From the NCBI RefSeq assembly GCF_024752355.1, contig NZ_JANTHZ010000005.1, positions 124,001 to 188,000 on the forward strand: a DNA stretch of 64,000 nucleotides. The letters run 5' to 3'. The position numbers and the translations under genes are program-made. Below the pieces are notes generated by a model. The model had not been told where the DNA came from. It saw only the letters and a program-made list of their open reading frames with translations, and did no database searches. The number at the start of each line of letters is the position of its first letter. Positions within the stretch are counted from its first letter, which is position 1. This DNA comes from Ancylobacter mangrovi (GTDB lineage Bacteria; Pseudomonadota; Alphaproteobacteria; Rhizobiales; Xanthobacteraceae). Of this stretch, positions 47,156-58,771 are shown piece after piece.

Positions 47156-49843
47156 TCAATACCACCGCGAGGAGGCGCGCCAGACCACCGGACGGCCGCG
47201 ATAGCCCGGCCCTTCCTGGTAGGGCCCCTGCCAGTGAGGGCCGATGCCGGAATAGTAGCTGGGCCGCTGCGGCAGGCGCCCGCCACCGCGCCGCGACCAG
47301 TAGGTGTCGCCGTTGCGGTCGCCGAAGCGCGCGGTGTAGGCGGGATAGCCGGGGTGCATGTTCCAGTAGGTCGGCCGCCCGCCCCAGTAGCTCGGCCGCG
47401 CGCCCCAGTAGGTCGGGCGGTTGGCGCCGTAGAGGCCCGGGCCCCAGTAGCCCGGCCCCCAGCTCGCCCGCCAGCGGTAGTTGAAGCCGTAGCCATAGCC
47501 GTAAGTGGGCGCGCCGCCGCCCCAGCCGTCGAAGCCGCTGGCCAGCGTGTCGACGGCCGCCGCCACGCCCACCACCGGCGCCGCGAGCGCCGCCAGCACC
47601 GGCGAGCCGACATAGCTGGGATAGGTGCCGCCGGGATAATACTGCCCGGGATAGCTCTCGGGCGGATAGCCCTCGGCGGGATAGCCCTGCGCCACATAAG
47701 TCGGGGTCGTATCGGCATAGCCCGTGGTGGCGCCGTAGCTCGGCCCGGCATAGGCGGCGCTGGAATAGCTGCCCGAACCGGCCTGCGCGGGCCGCACGGT
47801 GACGCGCGTCGGCGCCGCGCCGGAGGTCGAGAGATGCCGCGCGCTGACATAGCCGTACTGGGTCGCGCACCAGCCGGTGCCACAGGAGCGCACCTCCACC
47901 GGGCTGCCGGCCGGCAGGGTGGAGATGACGTCGTAGCTGGTGCCGGGGCCGGTGCGCACATTCACGCCGGCGAGCGTGGTGGCGGTGTAGCCGACCGGCG
48001 TCGCCGTCGTGCTGCCGCCCGCCATCTGCGAGGTCGAGGTGCCGGCGGGCGAGACGCCCGGCGCGTAGGCCCGCCCGACGGGCACCGCGGCCGGCGCCGC
48101 AGCCGATGGCACCCCGGCCGGCGGCTGCAAGGCGCTTCCGGTGAATGCCCCCGCGCCTACCTGCCCGAGATAGCGCGCGCTGACATAGCCGTACTGGGTC
48201 CGGCACCAGCTATCCGAGCAGCCGGCGACATTCACCGGCGTCCCCGCCGGCAGCGTGCCGAGCACGTTGGTGCCGGTGCCCGGACCCGAACGCACATTGA
48301 CGGTGGCGGTCGTCGCCGCCGTCGCCATGGCCGTCGTCCCGTCGGCCGGGTTCGCGTAGCCAGCCGTCCCGTAGGCTCGCCCGGTCTGCGGCGCGACGTT
48401 CGGCGTCAGGCCGTAGATCTGGGTGGTCTCCTGCCCGGAGCCGGGAAGACGGGGTTGCGCCTGCGCCGGCAGGACCTGCTGCACCGCCCCGCGCGAGAGC
48501 AGGTAGATGCTGACATAGCCGCCGTCGACCTGGCACCACTCATTGTCGCAGCCCGAGACTTCCACCGATGTCGCGTCCGGCAGCGTCTTGACGATGTCGT
48601 ACTGGGTGCCGGGGCCGCTGCGCACATTGGCCGTGCCGATGGTGGTGCGCGTACCCTTCATGCTGGTGTCGGCGCCCGCATGCACCGCGCCGGGCGCGGT
48701 GGCGATCTGCGCCGCCATCGCTGCGGTCGAGCCCACATCGGCCATGCCGGCCGGCGCATAGGCCGGCACCGTGCCCGGCGCCGCCATGCCGGGGGCGGCA
48801 TAGGCCGGCGCGCCCGCATAGGTGGGCGCTACGTAGCTCGCGGCGGGAGGCGCCATCATCGTCCGGGCCTGCGACAGGCCGGGGCCCACCCCGCGAACGG
48901 TCTGGCCGAGATAGCGCGCGCTGACATAGCCGTACTGGGTGCGGCACCAGCTACCCGAACAGCCGGCAACGTTCACCGGCGTCCCCGCCGGCAGCGTGCC
49001 GAGCACGTTGGTGCCGGTGCCCGGACCCGAGCGCACATTGACGGTGGCGGTCGTCGCCGCCGTCGCCATGGCCGTCGTCCCGTAGGCCGGATTCGCGTAG
49101 CCAGCCGTCCCGTAGGCCCGCCCGGTCTGCGGCGCGACGTTCGGCGTCAGCCCGTAGATCTGGGTGGTCTCCTGCCCGGAGCCGGGAAGGCGCGGCTGCG
49201 CCTGCGCCGGCAGCACCTGCTGCACCGCGCCGCGCGAGAGCAGGTAGATGCTGACATAGCCGCCATCGACCTGGCACCACTCATTGTCACAGCCCGACAC
49301 CTCGACCGAAGTCGCGTCCGGCAGCGTCTTGACGATGTCGTACTGGGTGCCGGGGCCGCTGCGCACATTGGCGGTGCCGATGGTGGTGCGCGTGCCCTTC
49401 ATGCTGGTGTCGGCACCCGCATGCACCGCGCCGGGCGCGGTCGCGATCTGCGCCGCCATTGCCGCGGTCGAGCCCACATCGGCCATACCGGCCGGCGCAT
49501 AGGCCGGCACCGTGCCCGGCCCCGCCATTCCCGGGGCGCCATAGGCCGGCGCACCCGCATAGCCAGCCGCCGGCGCGCTCTGCTGCAGCAGCCCGGCGCT
49601 GATATAGCCGTACTGGGTACGGCACCAGTCATTGGCACAGGAGACGACGTCCACCGGCGCGCCGGCCGGCAGGGTGCCGAGCATGCCATAGGCGGTGCCC
49701 GGCCCGCCCCTCACATTCGAGGTCGCGCGCGTCGTCGCCGGCCAGGCATCGGCGGACGGCATGCCCGCCACCAATGTGCCGGCTACCGCCAGGCCATACG
49801 CCACAGGCCCGGACGCAAGCGCGAAGGGTGTCGTGAACCGCAT
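47156..49843 (-). CDS. Large secreted protein with six SH3b domains and an internal tandem duplication
   Basis: An 895-residue exported protein with signal peptide (residues 1-33). Six SH3b domains lie at about 37-88, 153-204, 265-313, 400-450, 512-560 and 640-690. Each has an NVRxGPGT-type strand and a C-x4-C pair (for example SCANDWC, GCDNEWC). Ala/Pro/Tyr-rich linkers separate them. The C-terminal 190 residues are Gly/Tyr/Trp-rich with PTYWG-like repeats. Domains 2-3 plus flanks are duplicated as domains 4-5 (247-residue period; see repeat entries). RBS AGGAGGAACCG before ATG 49843. Likely envelope or peptidoglycan-associated; no catalytic domain seen. Confidence 0.85.
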   Translation of the reverse strand: MRFTTPFALASGPVAYGLAVAGTLVAGMPSADAWPATTRATSNVRGGPGTAYGMLGTLPAGAPVDVVSCANDWCRTQYGYISAGLLQQSAPAAGYAGAPAYGAPGMAGPGTVPAYAPAGMADVGSTAAMAAQIATAPGAVHAGADTSMKGTRTTIGTANVRSGPGTQYDIVKTLPDATSVEVSGCDNEWCQVDGGYVSIYLLSRGAVQQVLPAQAQPRLPGSGQETTQIYGLTPNVAPQTGRAYGTAGYANPAYGTTAMATAATTATVNVRSGPGTGTNVLGTLPAGTPVNVAGCSGSWCRTQYGYVSARYLGQTVRGVGPGLSQARTMMAPPAASYVAPTYAGAPAYAAPGMAAPGTVPAYAPAGMADVGSTAAMAAQIATAPGAVHAGADTSMKGTRTTIGTANVRSGPGTQYDIVKTLPDATSVEVSGCDNEWCQVDGGYVSIYLLSRGAVQQVLPAQAQPRLPGSGQETTQIYGLTPNVAPQTGRAYGTAGYANPADGTTAMATAATTATVNVRSGPGTGTNVLGTLPAGTPVNVAGCSDSWCRTQYGYVSARYLGQVGAGAFTGSALQPPAGVPSAAAPAAVPVGRAYAPGVSPAGTSTSQMAGGSTTATPVGYTATTLAGVNVRTGPGTSYDVISTLPAGSPVEVRSCGTGWCATQYGYVSARHLSTSGAAPTRVTVRPAQAGSGSYSSAAYAGPSYGATTGYADTTPTYVAQGYPAEGYPPESYPGQYYPGGTYPSYVGSPVLAALAAPVVGVAAAVDTLASGFDGWGGGAPTYGYGYGFNYRWRASWGPGYWGPGLYGANRPTYWGARPSYWGGRPTYWNMHPGYPAYTARFGDRNGDTYWSRRGGGRLPQRPSYYSGIGPHWQGPYQEGPGYRGRPVVWRASSRWY
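48165..48820 (-). repeat. Internal direct repeat, copy 1 (741-bp period)
   Basis: A 656-bp segment of the SH3b gene that recurs almost unchanged at 48906-49561. It encodes the fourth and fifth SH3b domains and their linkers. Differences are scattered single bases, many silent. Confidence 0.9.
48906..49561 (-). repeat. Internal direct repeat, copy 2 (741-bp period)
   Basis: Second copy of the 656-bp segment, offset by 741 bp. It encodes SH3b domains 2 and 3. The 85 bp between the copies (48821-48905) is unique and encodes a Val/Pro/Ala-rich linker. Confidence 0.9.
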
Positions 49844-50003
49844 CGGTTCCTCCTGACGCCGTCGCCGCCACGTCGCGGCAACGGCCCACCTTCACGCTTG
49901 CCCGGAATACCCTCTATTTGCAATTGAATGCCGAAAAGATGGTTGCCAACGTGCAACCTCTGTGCATGCCGCCCGAATCGGGCGGCATCGCCCGGCGGCC
50001 CGC

Positions 50004-50327
50004 TCAGCCTTCGGTCTTGAGCGTCTGGATGGCTTCGGCGAGCAGCTCTTCCATGGTCCGGCGGATGCGATGCTCGGACACGTCGATGCCCTTGGCGTCG
50101 AAATCACCCTTCACCTTGCGGAAGACGTCCTCGTCGCCGGCCTCTTCCAGATCGGCCTCGATGAGCGTGCGCGCATAGGCCTCGGCCTCGGCGCCGGCCA
50201 GGCCGAGCTTCTCGGCCGCCCACATGCCGAGCGCCTTGTTGCGGCGCGCATGCGCCTTGAAGCGCAGCGTCTCGTCGTGGGCGAACTTCGCCTCGAACGC
50301 ATCTTCGCGCTTATCGAACGTGCTCAT
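50004..50327 (-). CDS. DUF1476 protein, ATPase inhibitor subunit zeta
   Basis: A 107-residue helical protein of the DUF1476 family, whose Paracoccus member is the F1-ATPase inhibitory zeta subunit. Begins MSTFDKREDAFEAKFAHDETLRFK, the inhibitory N-terminal helix, followed by ARRNKALGMWAAEKLGL and EDVFRKVKGDFDAKG. Cytoplasmic. In Hyphomicrobiales it usually sits just upstream of and divergent from purC, as here. Confidence 0.93.
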   Translation of the reverse strand: MSTFDKREDAFEAKFAHDETLRFKAHARRNKALGMWAAEKLGLAGAEAEAYARTLIEADLEEAGDEDVFRKVKGDFDAKGIDVSEHRIRRTMEELLAEAIQTLKTEG

Positions 50328-50659
50328 GCGGTCTCGCCCCTGTTCCGGAAATCGCGGGGTTGATTATCCCGAGCCCGCACCCAAATCAACGCCGTCGACG
50401 CGTCATGGCCGCCCCTACGTCAATGTGACGCTCACAGGCCCTCTCGGGCGCCGCAGAACCGAACATGCACAGGCCCTTTCCGCCGGCGCGTTTGTATCCG
50501 CTCCCCCGATCGGCTAGTGTCCGGGCGTGGGTGCCGGTGCCTATGCGACGCGAATCGTCACGCGAGGGGTCGCGCAAAAGTTCGGTACCCCCGCCGTGAA
50601 GCCGTACACATCGGAGCCTCGGCACACCAATGGACTTCCTCAACCGACGGTACCCCCCC
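50328..50659. promoter_or_regulatory. Divergent intergenic region between DUF1476 and purC
   Basis: 332 bp with no supported gene. Promoters for both flanking genes should lie here. A loose inverted repeat (GCGAC ... GTCGC) occurs near 50547-50575. I see no recognisable riboswitch or operator. Confidence 0.4.
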
Positions 50660-51439
50660 ATGAGCCGCCGCCGCCGCATTTATGAAGGTAAGGCGAAGGT
50701 CCTGTATGAAGGCCCTGAGCCCGGCACCCTGATTCAGCATTTCAAAGACGACGCCACTGCTTTCAACAACAAGAAGCATGACGTCATCGATGGCAAGGGC
50801 GTCCTCAACAACCGCATCTCGGAATACGTCTTTCAGAAGCTGAACGAGATCGGCGTCCCGACCCATTTCATTCGGCGGTTGAACATGCGCGAGCAGCTCA
50901 TCCGCGAGGTCGAGATCATTCCGCTCGAAGTGGTCGTGCGCAACGTCGCCGCCGGGTCGCTCTCTTCGCGCCTGGGCATCGAGGAAGGCACGCAGCTCCC
51001 GCGTTCGATCATCGAGTTCTATTACAAGAACGACCAGCTCAACGACCCGATGGTGTCGGAAGAGCACATCACCGCCTTCGGCTGGGCCACCACCCAGGAG
51101 ATCGACGACATCATCGCGCTGGCGATCCGCGTCAACGACTTCCTGTCGGGCCTGTTCCTCGGCGTCGGCATCCGTCTCGTCGACTTCAAGATGGAATGCG
51201 GCCGGCTGTGGGAAGGCGACATGATGCGCATCGTCGTCGCCGACGAGATCAGCCCGGATTCGTGCCGGCTGTGGGACATCAAGTCGAACGACAAGCTCGA
51301 CAAGGACCGTTTCCGCCGCGACATGGGCGGCCTCGTCGAGGCCTATTCGGAAGTCGCGCGCCGTCTCGGCATCATGGCCGAGAACGAGCGGCTCCAGGGC
51401 AGCGGCCCGGTTCTGGTGAAATCCGAGCCGGACGAGTGA
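50660..51439 (+). CDS. purC: Phosphoribosylaminoimidazole-succinocarboxamide synthase
   Basis: A 259-residue SAICAR synthetase (ATP-dependent ligation of aspartate to CAIR). Begins [18 protein letters not shown], with the P-loop-like [22 protein letters not shown] near residue 94-111 and [11 protein letters not shown] near 175 are family signatures, and [18 protein letters not shown] [15 protein letters not shown] is near 194. ATG 50660 matches relatives; ATG 50630 would add ten residues with no RBS support. First gene of purC-purS-purQ-purL. Confidence 0.97.
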   Translation: MSRRRRIYEGKAKVLYEGPEPGTLIQHFKDDATAFNNKKHDVIDGKGVLNNRISEYVFQKLNEIGVPTHFIRRLNMREQLIREVEIIPLEVVVRNVAAGSLSSRLGIEEGTQLPRSIIEFYYKNDQLNDPMVSEEHITAFGWATTQEIDDIIALAIRVNDFLSGLFLGVGIRLVDFKMECGRLWEGDMMRIVVADEISPDSCRLWDIKSNDKLDKDRFRRDMGGLVEAYSEVARRLGIMAENERLQGSGPVLVKSEPDE

Positions 51440-51520
51440 GGGCCGGCGGCCGGAGCGATGCCCACATGGCTCGGCTGCCATCCGCATTCGCGCATTGAGC
51501 CGTTCGCGGCATGATGATAG

Positions 51521-51550
51521 GCGGGGGCGCAAAGGCCCCCGCTTCTTTAT
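51521..51550 (+). terminator. Hairpin between purC and purS
   Basis: 8-bp stem GCGGGGGC / GCCCCCGC with a 6-nt loop, followed by TTCTTTATT. It lies 82 bp after the purC stop and 39 bp before purS, and may terminate or attenuate transcription between them. Confidence 0.65.
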
Positions 51551-51580
51551 TCCCGAACCATTGTCGTCAAGAGTGGTCTG

Positions 51581-51823
51581 ATGAAGGCACGCGTTCTCGT
51601 CACCCTGAAATCCGCGGTGCTCGATCCCCAGGGCAAGGCCATAGAGGGCGCCCTGCGCTCGCTCGGCGTGCCCGGCATCGCCAGTGTCCGCCAGGGCAAG
51701 GTGTTCGACGTCGAGCTCGACGGAACGGACAAGGACAAGGCCGAGGCGACCCTGAAGGACGCCTGCGAGAAGCTTCTCGCCAATACGGTGATCGAAACCT
51801 ACCGCATCGAATTCGTCGGGTGA
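51581..51823 (+). CDS. purS: Phosphoribosylformylglycinamidine synthase subunit PurS
   Basis: An 80-residue structural subunit that links PurL and PurQ in the three-subunit FGAM synthase. Begins [20 protein letters not shown] and contains the conserved [21 protein letters not shown] stretch. Ten bp before purQ; co-transcribed with purQ and purL. Confidence 0.97.
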   Translation: MKARVLVTLKSAVLDPQGKAIEGALRSLGVPGIASVRQGKVFDVELDGTDKDKAEATLKDACEKLLANTVIETYRIEFVG

Positions 51824-51833
51824 GGCCTCGCCG

Positions 51834-52532
51834 ATGAAAGCCGCCGTCATCCTCTTCCCCGGCTCGAACCGCGAAGGCGACGTCGCCCACGCCATCCGGC
51901 AGATCACCGGCGTCGAGCCGGCCGTGGTCTGGCACGCCGATACCGAGCTTCCCGCCGGCACCGACCTCGTGGTGCTGCCGGGCGGCTTCTCCTATGGCGA
52001 CTATCTGCGCTGCGGCGCCATCGCCGCCCGGGCCGCGATCATGGACGCGGTGCGCGCCCATGCCGCGCGCGGCGGGCTGGTACTGGGCGTGTGCAACGGC
52101 TTCCAGATCCTGTGCGAGAGCGGCCTGCTGCCGGGCGTGCTGGTGCGCAATGCGCGCCTGCGCTTCATCTGCCGCGAGGCGCTGCTGAAGGTCGAGCGCA
52201 ACGACACCCCCTTCACCAGCCGCTACGCCCGGGGCGCGGTGGTGCGCTTCCCGGTCGCCCATGGCGAGGGCAACTACGCCGCCGACGCCGATACGCTCAA
52301 GCGGCTGGAGGGCGAGGGCCGCGTGGTGTTCCGCTATGTGATGCCCGACGGCCGGCGCGACGACACGCAGGTGCTGAATGGCGCCGCCAACTCGATCGCC
52401 GGCATCGTTTCCGAAAAGCTCAACGTGCTCGGCCTGATGCCGCACCCGGAGAACCAGGTCGATCCGCTCCTCGGTTCCACCGACGGGCGCGCCCTGTTCG
52501 AGAGCATGGTGGATGCGCTGGAGCGGGTGTGA
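51834..52532 (+). CDS. purQ: Phosphoribosylformylglycinamidine synthase subunit PurQ (glutaminase)
   Basis: A 232-residue class I glutamine amidotransferase that delivers ammonia to PurL. Nucleophile Cys in [10 protein letters not shown] near residue 86; [17 protein letters not shown] near 45-61; His/Glu of the triad in [12 protein letters not shown] near 200. Full length. Confidence 0.97.
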   Translation: MKAAVILFPGSNREGDVAHAIRQITGVEPAVVWHADTELPAGTDLVVLPGGFSYGDYLRCGAIAARAAIMDAVRAHAARGGLVLGVCNGFQILCESGLLPGVLVRNARLRFICREALLKVERNDTPFTSRYARGAVVRFPVAHGEGNYAADADTLKRLEGEGRVVFRYVMPDGRRDDTQVLNGAANSIAGIVSEKLNVLGLMPHPENQVDPLLGSTDGRALFESMVDALERV

Positions 52533-52581
52533 GACCGCGGCTTCCCGCCCTCACCTCGCGCAACCGGATGACCGAACCCGC

Positions 52582-54792
<2,211 letters not shown>

Positions 54793-54805
54793 GGGAGCCC
54801 CGACC

Positions 54806-55042
54806 ATGGCGATGGAAGCAGCCGAGATCGAACGTCTCATCCGCGATGGCCTGCCGGACGCGCAGGTGACGATGCGCGACCTGGCCGGCGACGGCAATCA
54901 CTGGCACGCCACCGTGGTCAGCGAGAGCTTCCGCGGCAAGTCGCGCGTGCAGCAGCACCAGATGGTTTATGCCGCCATCGGCGAGCCCATGGGCGGCGTC
55001 CTGCACGCCCTCGCCCTGCAGACCGAAATACCCAAGGCCTGA
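54806..55042 (+). CDS. BolA-family protein
   Basis: A 78-residue BolA/IbaG-type protein that works with CGFS monothiol glutaredoxins in Fe-S cluster handling. Features: RDLAGDGNHWHATVVSESFRGKSRVQQHQMVYAAIGEPMGG, with the conserved His ligands in HWHA and VQQHQMVY. It is 13 bp after purL and 170 bp before the glutaredoxin gene, its known partner family. Confidence 0.93.
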   Translation: MAMEAAEIERLIRDGLPDAQVTMRDLAGDGNHWHATVVSESFRGKSRVQQHQMVYAAIGEPMGGVLHALALQTEIPKA

Positions 55043-55212
55043 CGGTAGCGGGCGGCGAAAGCCGCTGCCGAAGGTTTGAGGCGGCGCGGCACGACAGCGC
55101 GGCGGGCGTGGTTTATATAGGGTCCAAGGGTTGAATGGCGCGCCGGCGCCATCACCTATTCCACAGGACCAGGAACACGCGGCCCGGCGGGCCGCCAACG
55201 GGTGAATGCCAG

Positions 55213-55551
55213 ATGAGCATCCAGGATTTCATCGACAGCCAGGTGAAGAGCAACGACATCGTCGTCTTCATGAAGGGGACGCCCCAGTTCCCCATGTGCG
55301 GCTTCTCGGGCCAGGTGGCGCAGATCTTCACCCTGCTCGGCGCCGACTACAAGGGCATCAACGTCCTCGATTCCGACGAGATCCGGCAGGGCATCAAGCA
55401 GTACACCAACTGGCCGACCATCCCGCAGATCTTCGTCAAGGGCGAGTTCGTCGGCGGTTGCGACATCCTGCGCGAGATGTACCAGTCGGGCGAGTTGCAG
55501 ACCCTGCTCGAGGAAAAGGGCATCCCGGTGATGGGCCGCGCGAGCGCCTGA
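55213..55551 (+). CDS. grxD: Monothiol CGFS glutaredoxin (Grx4/GrxD type)
   Basis: A 112-residue single-domain monothiol glutaredoxin that carries and passes on [2Fe-2S] clusters. The active site CGFS has Cys29, and the preceding KGTPQFPM is the typical GSH-binding stretch. NWPTIPQIFVKGEFVGGCDI near 70-90 is conserved. ATG 55213, with the purL-bolA-grxD order strongly conserved in alphaproteobacteria. Confidence 0.95.
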   Translation: MSIQDFIDSQVKSNDIVVFMKGTPQFPMCGFSGQVAQIFTLLGADYKGINVLDSDEIRQGIKQYTNWPTIPQIFVKGEFVGGCDILREMYQSGELQTLLEEKGIPVMGRASA

Positions 55552-56514
55552 GGCCTCGCGCGCGGGGTCGCCTCCCGCGTAGGTTTTGCGGCGCCGGCGC
55601 AGCCGGCCGCGATCGCCTGTTCTCAACCCGGGGTCCAGGGTCGCACCCGGCCCGGACCGACAGTGACGGGAAGAGGCATGTCGCCCGAGCGACAGCCGTT
55701 GCGTGGCCATTTTTGCTTCGTTGAGCCGGACCAGTTCCGGCTCAAGAAGAACGCCCTGCCTCCTCAATGCTAGGATCGCCGGCATCTACGAACTGCCGGT
55801 CGCCGCGCTTTGAATGAGCGATCCCGTTCGGCCGGCGGATTGTAGAAAACCATCTGCTCTTCGCCTCCAGGTTCATGCGCGCGGGCGCAGCACCGGCCTG
55901 CGCGCGGCACGTCGAGTCTCATCGACTTCGACCGCTTCGGCGCCCTATATCCCCACCATCAAGAAGACGACCAACCTGAGCATCATCCGCGAACTGCGCG
56001 TGACGCGCGAGCAGGGCTGTCGCTGCCGCCGGTTATAGCGCTTCGCCGCCGGCGCCGACCTCTACGAGATTTAGACCTCGAAGCTGTTCCGCATCGGCGG
56101 CACGGTGGTGAAGACGCTGGCGCGACGGGTCGGCCTGCGCGACGCCGGCGTGAAGGACGGCGGCACGAAGGAAGACGCCGGCACGGCTCGCCCTTCCCGG
56201 CCCTGCTGAGCGCGGGACCGGGGCGGTATTCGTACGTGCCGACGCGGGCGGTGCCTAAACGTCTCGTCGGCTACATCATGCCGAGGTAGGCGGGCAACTG
56301 CGCATGGTCCGCATCATGGCGCATGCCGGCCACCTGCCGCGCGCGGCGATGAAGCTGCTGTTCGTCGAGATCGTCGGCCGGCTGCCAGCCCGCGACAAGA
56401 ACCCTCCGCGCGGCGTGCGCTAAGTCACAGCTGAGCGATGGGACATGGCAGCGACTGCGCCGCTGGACCGGAATCAACCTCTCCAAATTCGCCGGCATCT
56501 CCTTGACCAACAAC
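55552..56514. pseudogene. Decayed, unidentified sequence between grxD and rpsD
   Basis: About 960 bp with no intact gene. Parts look like former coding sequence: on the plus strand PYIPTIKKTTNLSIIREL near 55950, then after a stop FAAGADLYEI*TSKLFRIGGTVVKT near 56040-56110, and further a run ending in AAMKLLFVEIVGRLPARDKN near 56350-56400. These are in different frames and broken by stops, so this is best read as remnants of one or more lost genes. I could not match it to a known family. An 8-bp inverted repeat (GAGCCGGA / TCCGGCTC) lies at 55723-55743. Confidence 0.4.
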
Positions 56515-56516
56515 AA

Positions 56517-56542
56517 AAAAGCCGCCCGGATGGGCGGCTTTT
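56517..56542. terminator. Terminator hairpin of rpsD
   Basis: 11-bp stem AAAAGCCGCCC / GGGCGGCTTTT with a 4-nt loop and A/T runs on both sides. It ends the minus-strand rpsD transcript and could stop read-through from the plus side. Confidence 0.9.
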
Positions 56543-56564
56543 CGTGTCTCGCGATCCGGAAGGA

Positions 56565-57182
56565 TCAGCGCGAATAATACTCGACCACGAGGTTCGGCTC
56601 CATCACCACCGGATAAGGCACCTCGTTGAGCTCGGGCACGCGGGCATACTTCGCGGTCATCTTGGAGTGATCGACCTCAAGATAGTCCGGCACGTCGCGC
56701 TCGCCGGAGGCGACCGCCTCGAGCACCAGCGCGAGCTGCCTGGAAGCTTCCTTGACCTCGATCACATCGCCGATCTTCAGCTTGTAGCTCGGGATGTTGA
56801 CGCGGCGGCCGTTCACCTTGACGTGGCCGTGGCTCACGAACTGGCGGGCGGCGAACACGGTCGGAACGAACTTGGCGCGGTAGATCACCGCGTCGAGACG
56901 GCGCTCGAGCAGGCCGATCAGGTTGGCGCCGGTGTCGCCCTTGAGGCGCGAGGCCTCGACATAGACGGCGTAGAACTGCTTCTCGCCGATCGAGCCGTAA
57001 TAGCCCTTGAGCTTCTGCTTGGCGCGCAGCTGCACGCCGAAGTCGGAGAGCTTGCCCTTGCGGCGCTGGCCATGCTGGCCGGGGCCGTATTCACGCTTGT
57101 TGACAGGGCTCTTGGCACGGCCCCAGATGTTTTCGCCCATACGGCGGTCAAGCTTGTGCTTGGCCGAAACGCGCTTGCTCAT
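56565..57182 (-). CDS. rpsD: 30S ribosomal protein S4
   Basis: A 205-residue primary 16S rRNA-binding protein. Begins [20 protein letters not shown]; the S4 RNA-binding domain is at about 93-155 ([34 protein letters not shown]). Ends VEYYSR. Full length for alphaproteobacteria; stands alone, as usual for this group, followed by its own terminator. Confidence 0.98.
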   Translation of the reverse strand: MSKRVSAKHKLDRRMGENIWGRAKSPVNKREYGPGQHGQRRKGKLSDFGVQLRAKQKLKGYYGSIGEKQFYAVYVEASRLKGDTGANLIGLLERRLDAVIYRAKFVPTVFAARQFVSHGHVKVNGRRVNIPSYKLKIGDVIEVKEASRQLALVLEAVASGERDVPDYLEVDHSKMTAKYARVPELNEVPYPVVMEPNLVVEYYSR

Positions 57183-57398
57183 GCGCAGGTCCTCTTCGCA
57201 TCATGTTGCGTTTGGATCGCGCCCCCTCCTCTGCCCCTCGGGATTATTCCCTGAGGGCCGACAGGACCCCTCCGAACGCGCCGGAGGCATCCACGGGTGC
57301 GTGAAACACCACGCGGGGCCGTTGGACAGCCCCGCGAGTGGCGGGTGCATAGTGGGAAACGGACGAAAGGTCAAGGTGCGCGGCCCGGCCCGCCGCCC

Positions 57399-58667
57399 TC
57401 AGTGCGCCTTTCTCAGCGCCGCCAGCACGTCGAGCCCGGCATAGCCGTCCGGCTTCACGCCCATGCGGCGCTGGAAGGTGGCGACCGCGCCCATCGTCAT
57501 GTTGCCGACGCGCCCGTCGACGCCGCCCGTGTCGAGCCCGATCCGCGTCAGGCGGCGCTGCACCTCCTGCACCTCGGCCAGCGTCAGCGCCCGCTCGCCG
57601 CCCGGGAAGGGGGTGACAAAATCGCCGCCGCCCAGCACCCGGTCGCCGAGATGGCAGACGGCGAGCGCGTAGTTCATCGACGGGTTGTAGCTGCGCACCG
57701 CGTAGAAGTTCTGCGTCAGCAGGAAGCACGGGCCGTCGGTGCCGACCGGCGCCCACAGGCGCGCCCGCGCCTTCGGATAGGCGAAGCGTCCCCCGCCCGC
57801 CGGCCGCACGCCGAGCTTGGCCCAGTCGGCGACCGTGCGCCAGCGCCGCGCGTCGGCATATTTGTCGTCGACGCCCTGCATCGTCACCTCGAAGCCCCAG
57901 GGCAGGCCACGCTGGTAGCTTCCGCGCTTGATGAGGTAGCGCGAGCTGCCCGCCAGCGCGTCGGCCACCGAATAGGGCGAGGGATAGCCGTTGCCATCAT
58001 AGTCGACGCCGAGATTGAGCCACACCTCCGGCATCCACTGGGTGTGGCCCATTGCGCCGGCCCAGGAGCCGAGCATGCCCTCCGGCTTGCCCCAGCCGCG
58101 CTGGACGATCGCCAGCGCGTTCAGGTACTCGGTCTCCCAGTAGCGCCGCCGGCGCGGCTCGCCCCAGGCGAGCGCGGCGAGCGAGGGAAAGACCGGATGC
58201 ATGTGGTCGGGATCGGTGACGAGCTCGCCGAAGGCGCTCTCCATGCCCCACAGGCCGAGCAGCACATCCGGCTCGACGCCGTAATCGGCCTTCAGCCGCT
58301 TCAGCAGCGACGCGTTCTCCTTGGCCGCCGCCCGGCCGGTGATCAGCCGCCACTCGGAAATCCGCCGGTTCAGATACTGCCAGAGCTCCTCGCGGAATTC
58401 GGGCTGGGCGCGGTCCTTGGCATAGACCGAGAGGTCCGGCTGCAGCCCGCGCGTCACCCGGTCATAGACCGCGTCGGTGATGCCGCGCGCCCGCGCCTTG
58501 GCCCGGAACTCCGCCACCCATACCGAAAAAGGCTGCTTGGCCGATTGCGCAACGGCCGGCGAGGCGCCGCCGGCAAGCGCCAGCGCACCCGCCCCAATCA
58601 GCAGCCCGCGGCGGGACAACGCTCCCCGCCGCGCCGTGCCGAGGCCGCTCTCATGCTCGTCGCTCAC
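57399..58667 (-). CDS. Lytic murein transglycosylase (MltB/SLT_2 type) with peptidoglycan-binding domain
   Basis: A 422-residue exported enzyme that cleaves peptidoglycan glycan strands. A twin-arginine-like leader (LSRRGLLIGAGALALAGG, cleavage near AVAQ) precedes the catalytic domain (about 55-330). The catalytic Glu lies in GLWGMESAFGELV, with WAGAMGHTQWMP and NLGVDYDGNGYPSP conserved. A peptidoglycan-binding fold (VQRRLTRIGLDTGGVDGRVG) is at 360-420. GTG 58667 follows AGGAGGAGATTCGCCCC; an ATG at 58709 would add 14 residues. In an operon-like series trmJ-murI-this gene. Confidence 0.9.
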   Translation of the reverse strand: MSDEHESGLGTARRGALSRRGLLIGAGALALAGGASPAVAQSAKQPFSVWVAEFRAKARARGITDAVYDRVTRGLQPDLSVYAKDRAQPEFREELWQYLNRRISEWRLITGRAAAKENASLLKRLKADYGVEPDVLLGLWGMESAFGELVTDPDHMHPVFPSLAALAWGEPRRRRYWETEYLNALAIVQRGWGKPEGMLGSWAGAMGHTQWMPEVWLNLGVDYDGNGYPSPYSVADALAGSSRYLIKRGSYQRGLPWGFEVTMQGVDDKYADARRWRTVADWAKLGVRPAGGGRFAYPKARARLWAPVGTDGPCFLLTQNFYAVRSYNPSMNYALAVCHLGDRVLGGGDFVTPFPGGERALTLAEVQEVQRRLTRIGLDTGGVDGRVGNMTMGAVATFQRRMGVKPDGYAGLDVLAALRKAH

Positions 58668-58771
58668 GGGGCGAATCTCCTCCTCCGGCCATTGCCGCCG
58701 CTGCGTCATGCTGGGGACGGATCGTGTCGTCGGCAAGGCGCCGGACTACCGCGCCAAAGATTGTCGACGCC

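Noticed and set aside
47156..49843. Repeats in the SH3b gene considered as a CRISPR array.
   Set aside because: Units are 656 bp, coding, in frame and not separated by regular short spacers; no cas genes are present.
47234..49927. An 897-codon plus-strand open frame opposite the SH3b gene.
   Set aside because: Composition is Arg/Gly/Ala repeats without a plausible fold; it follows from the GC-rich repeats of the SH3b gene on the other strand.
55814..56038. A 74-codon frame in the decayed block taken as a gene.
   Set aside because: Weak start, ends at a stop inside further coding-like remains, and the product looks like random Arg/Ser/Pro sequence apart from one short stretch.
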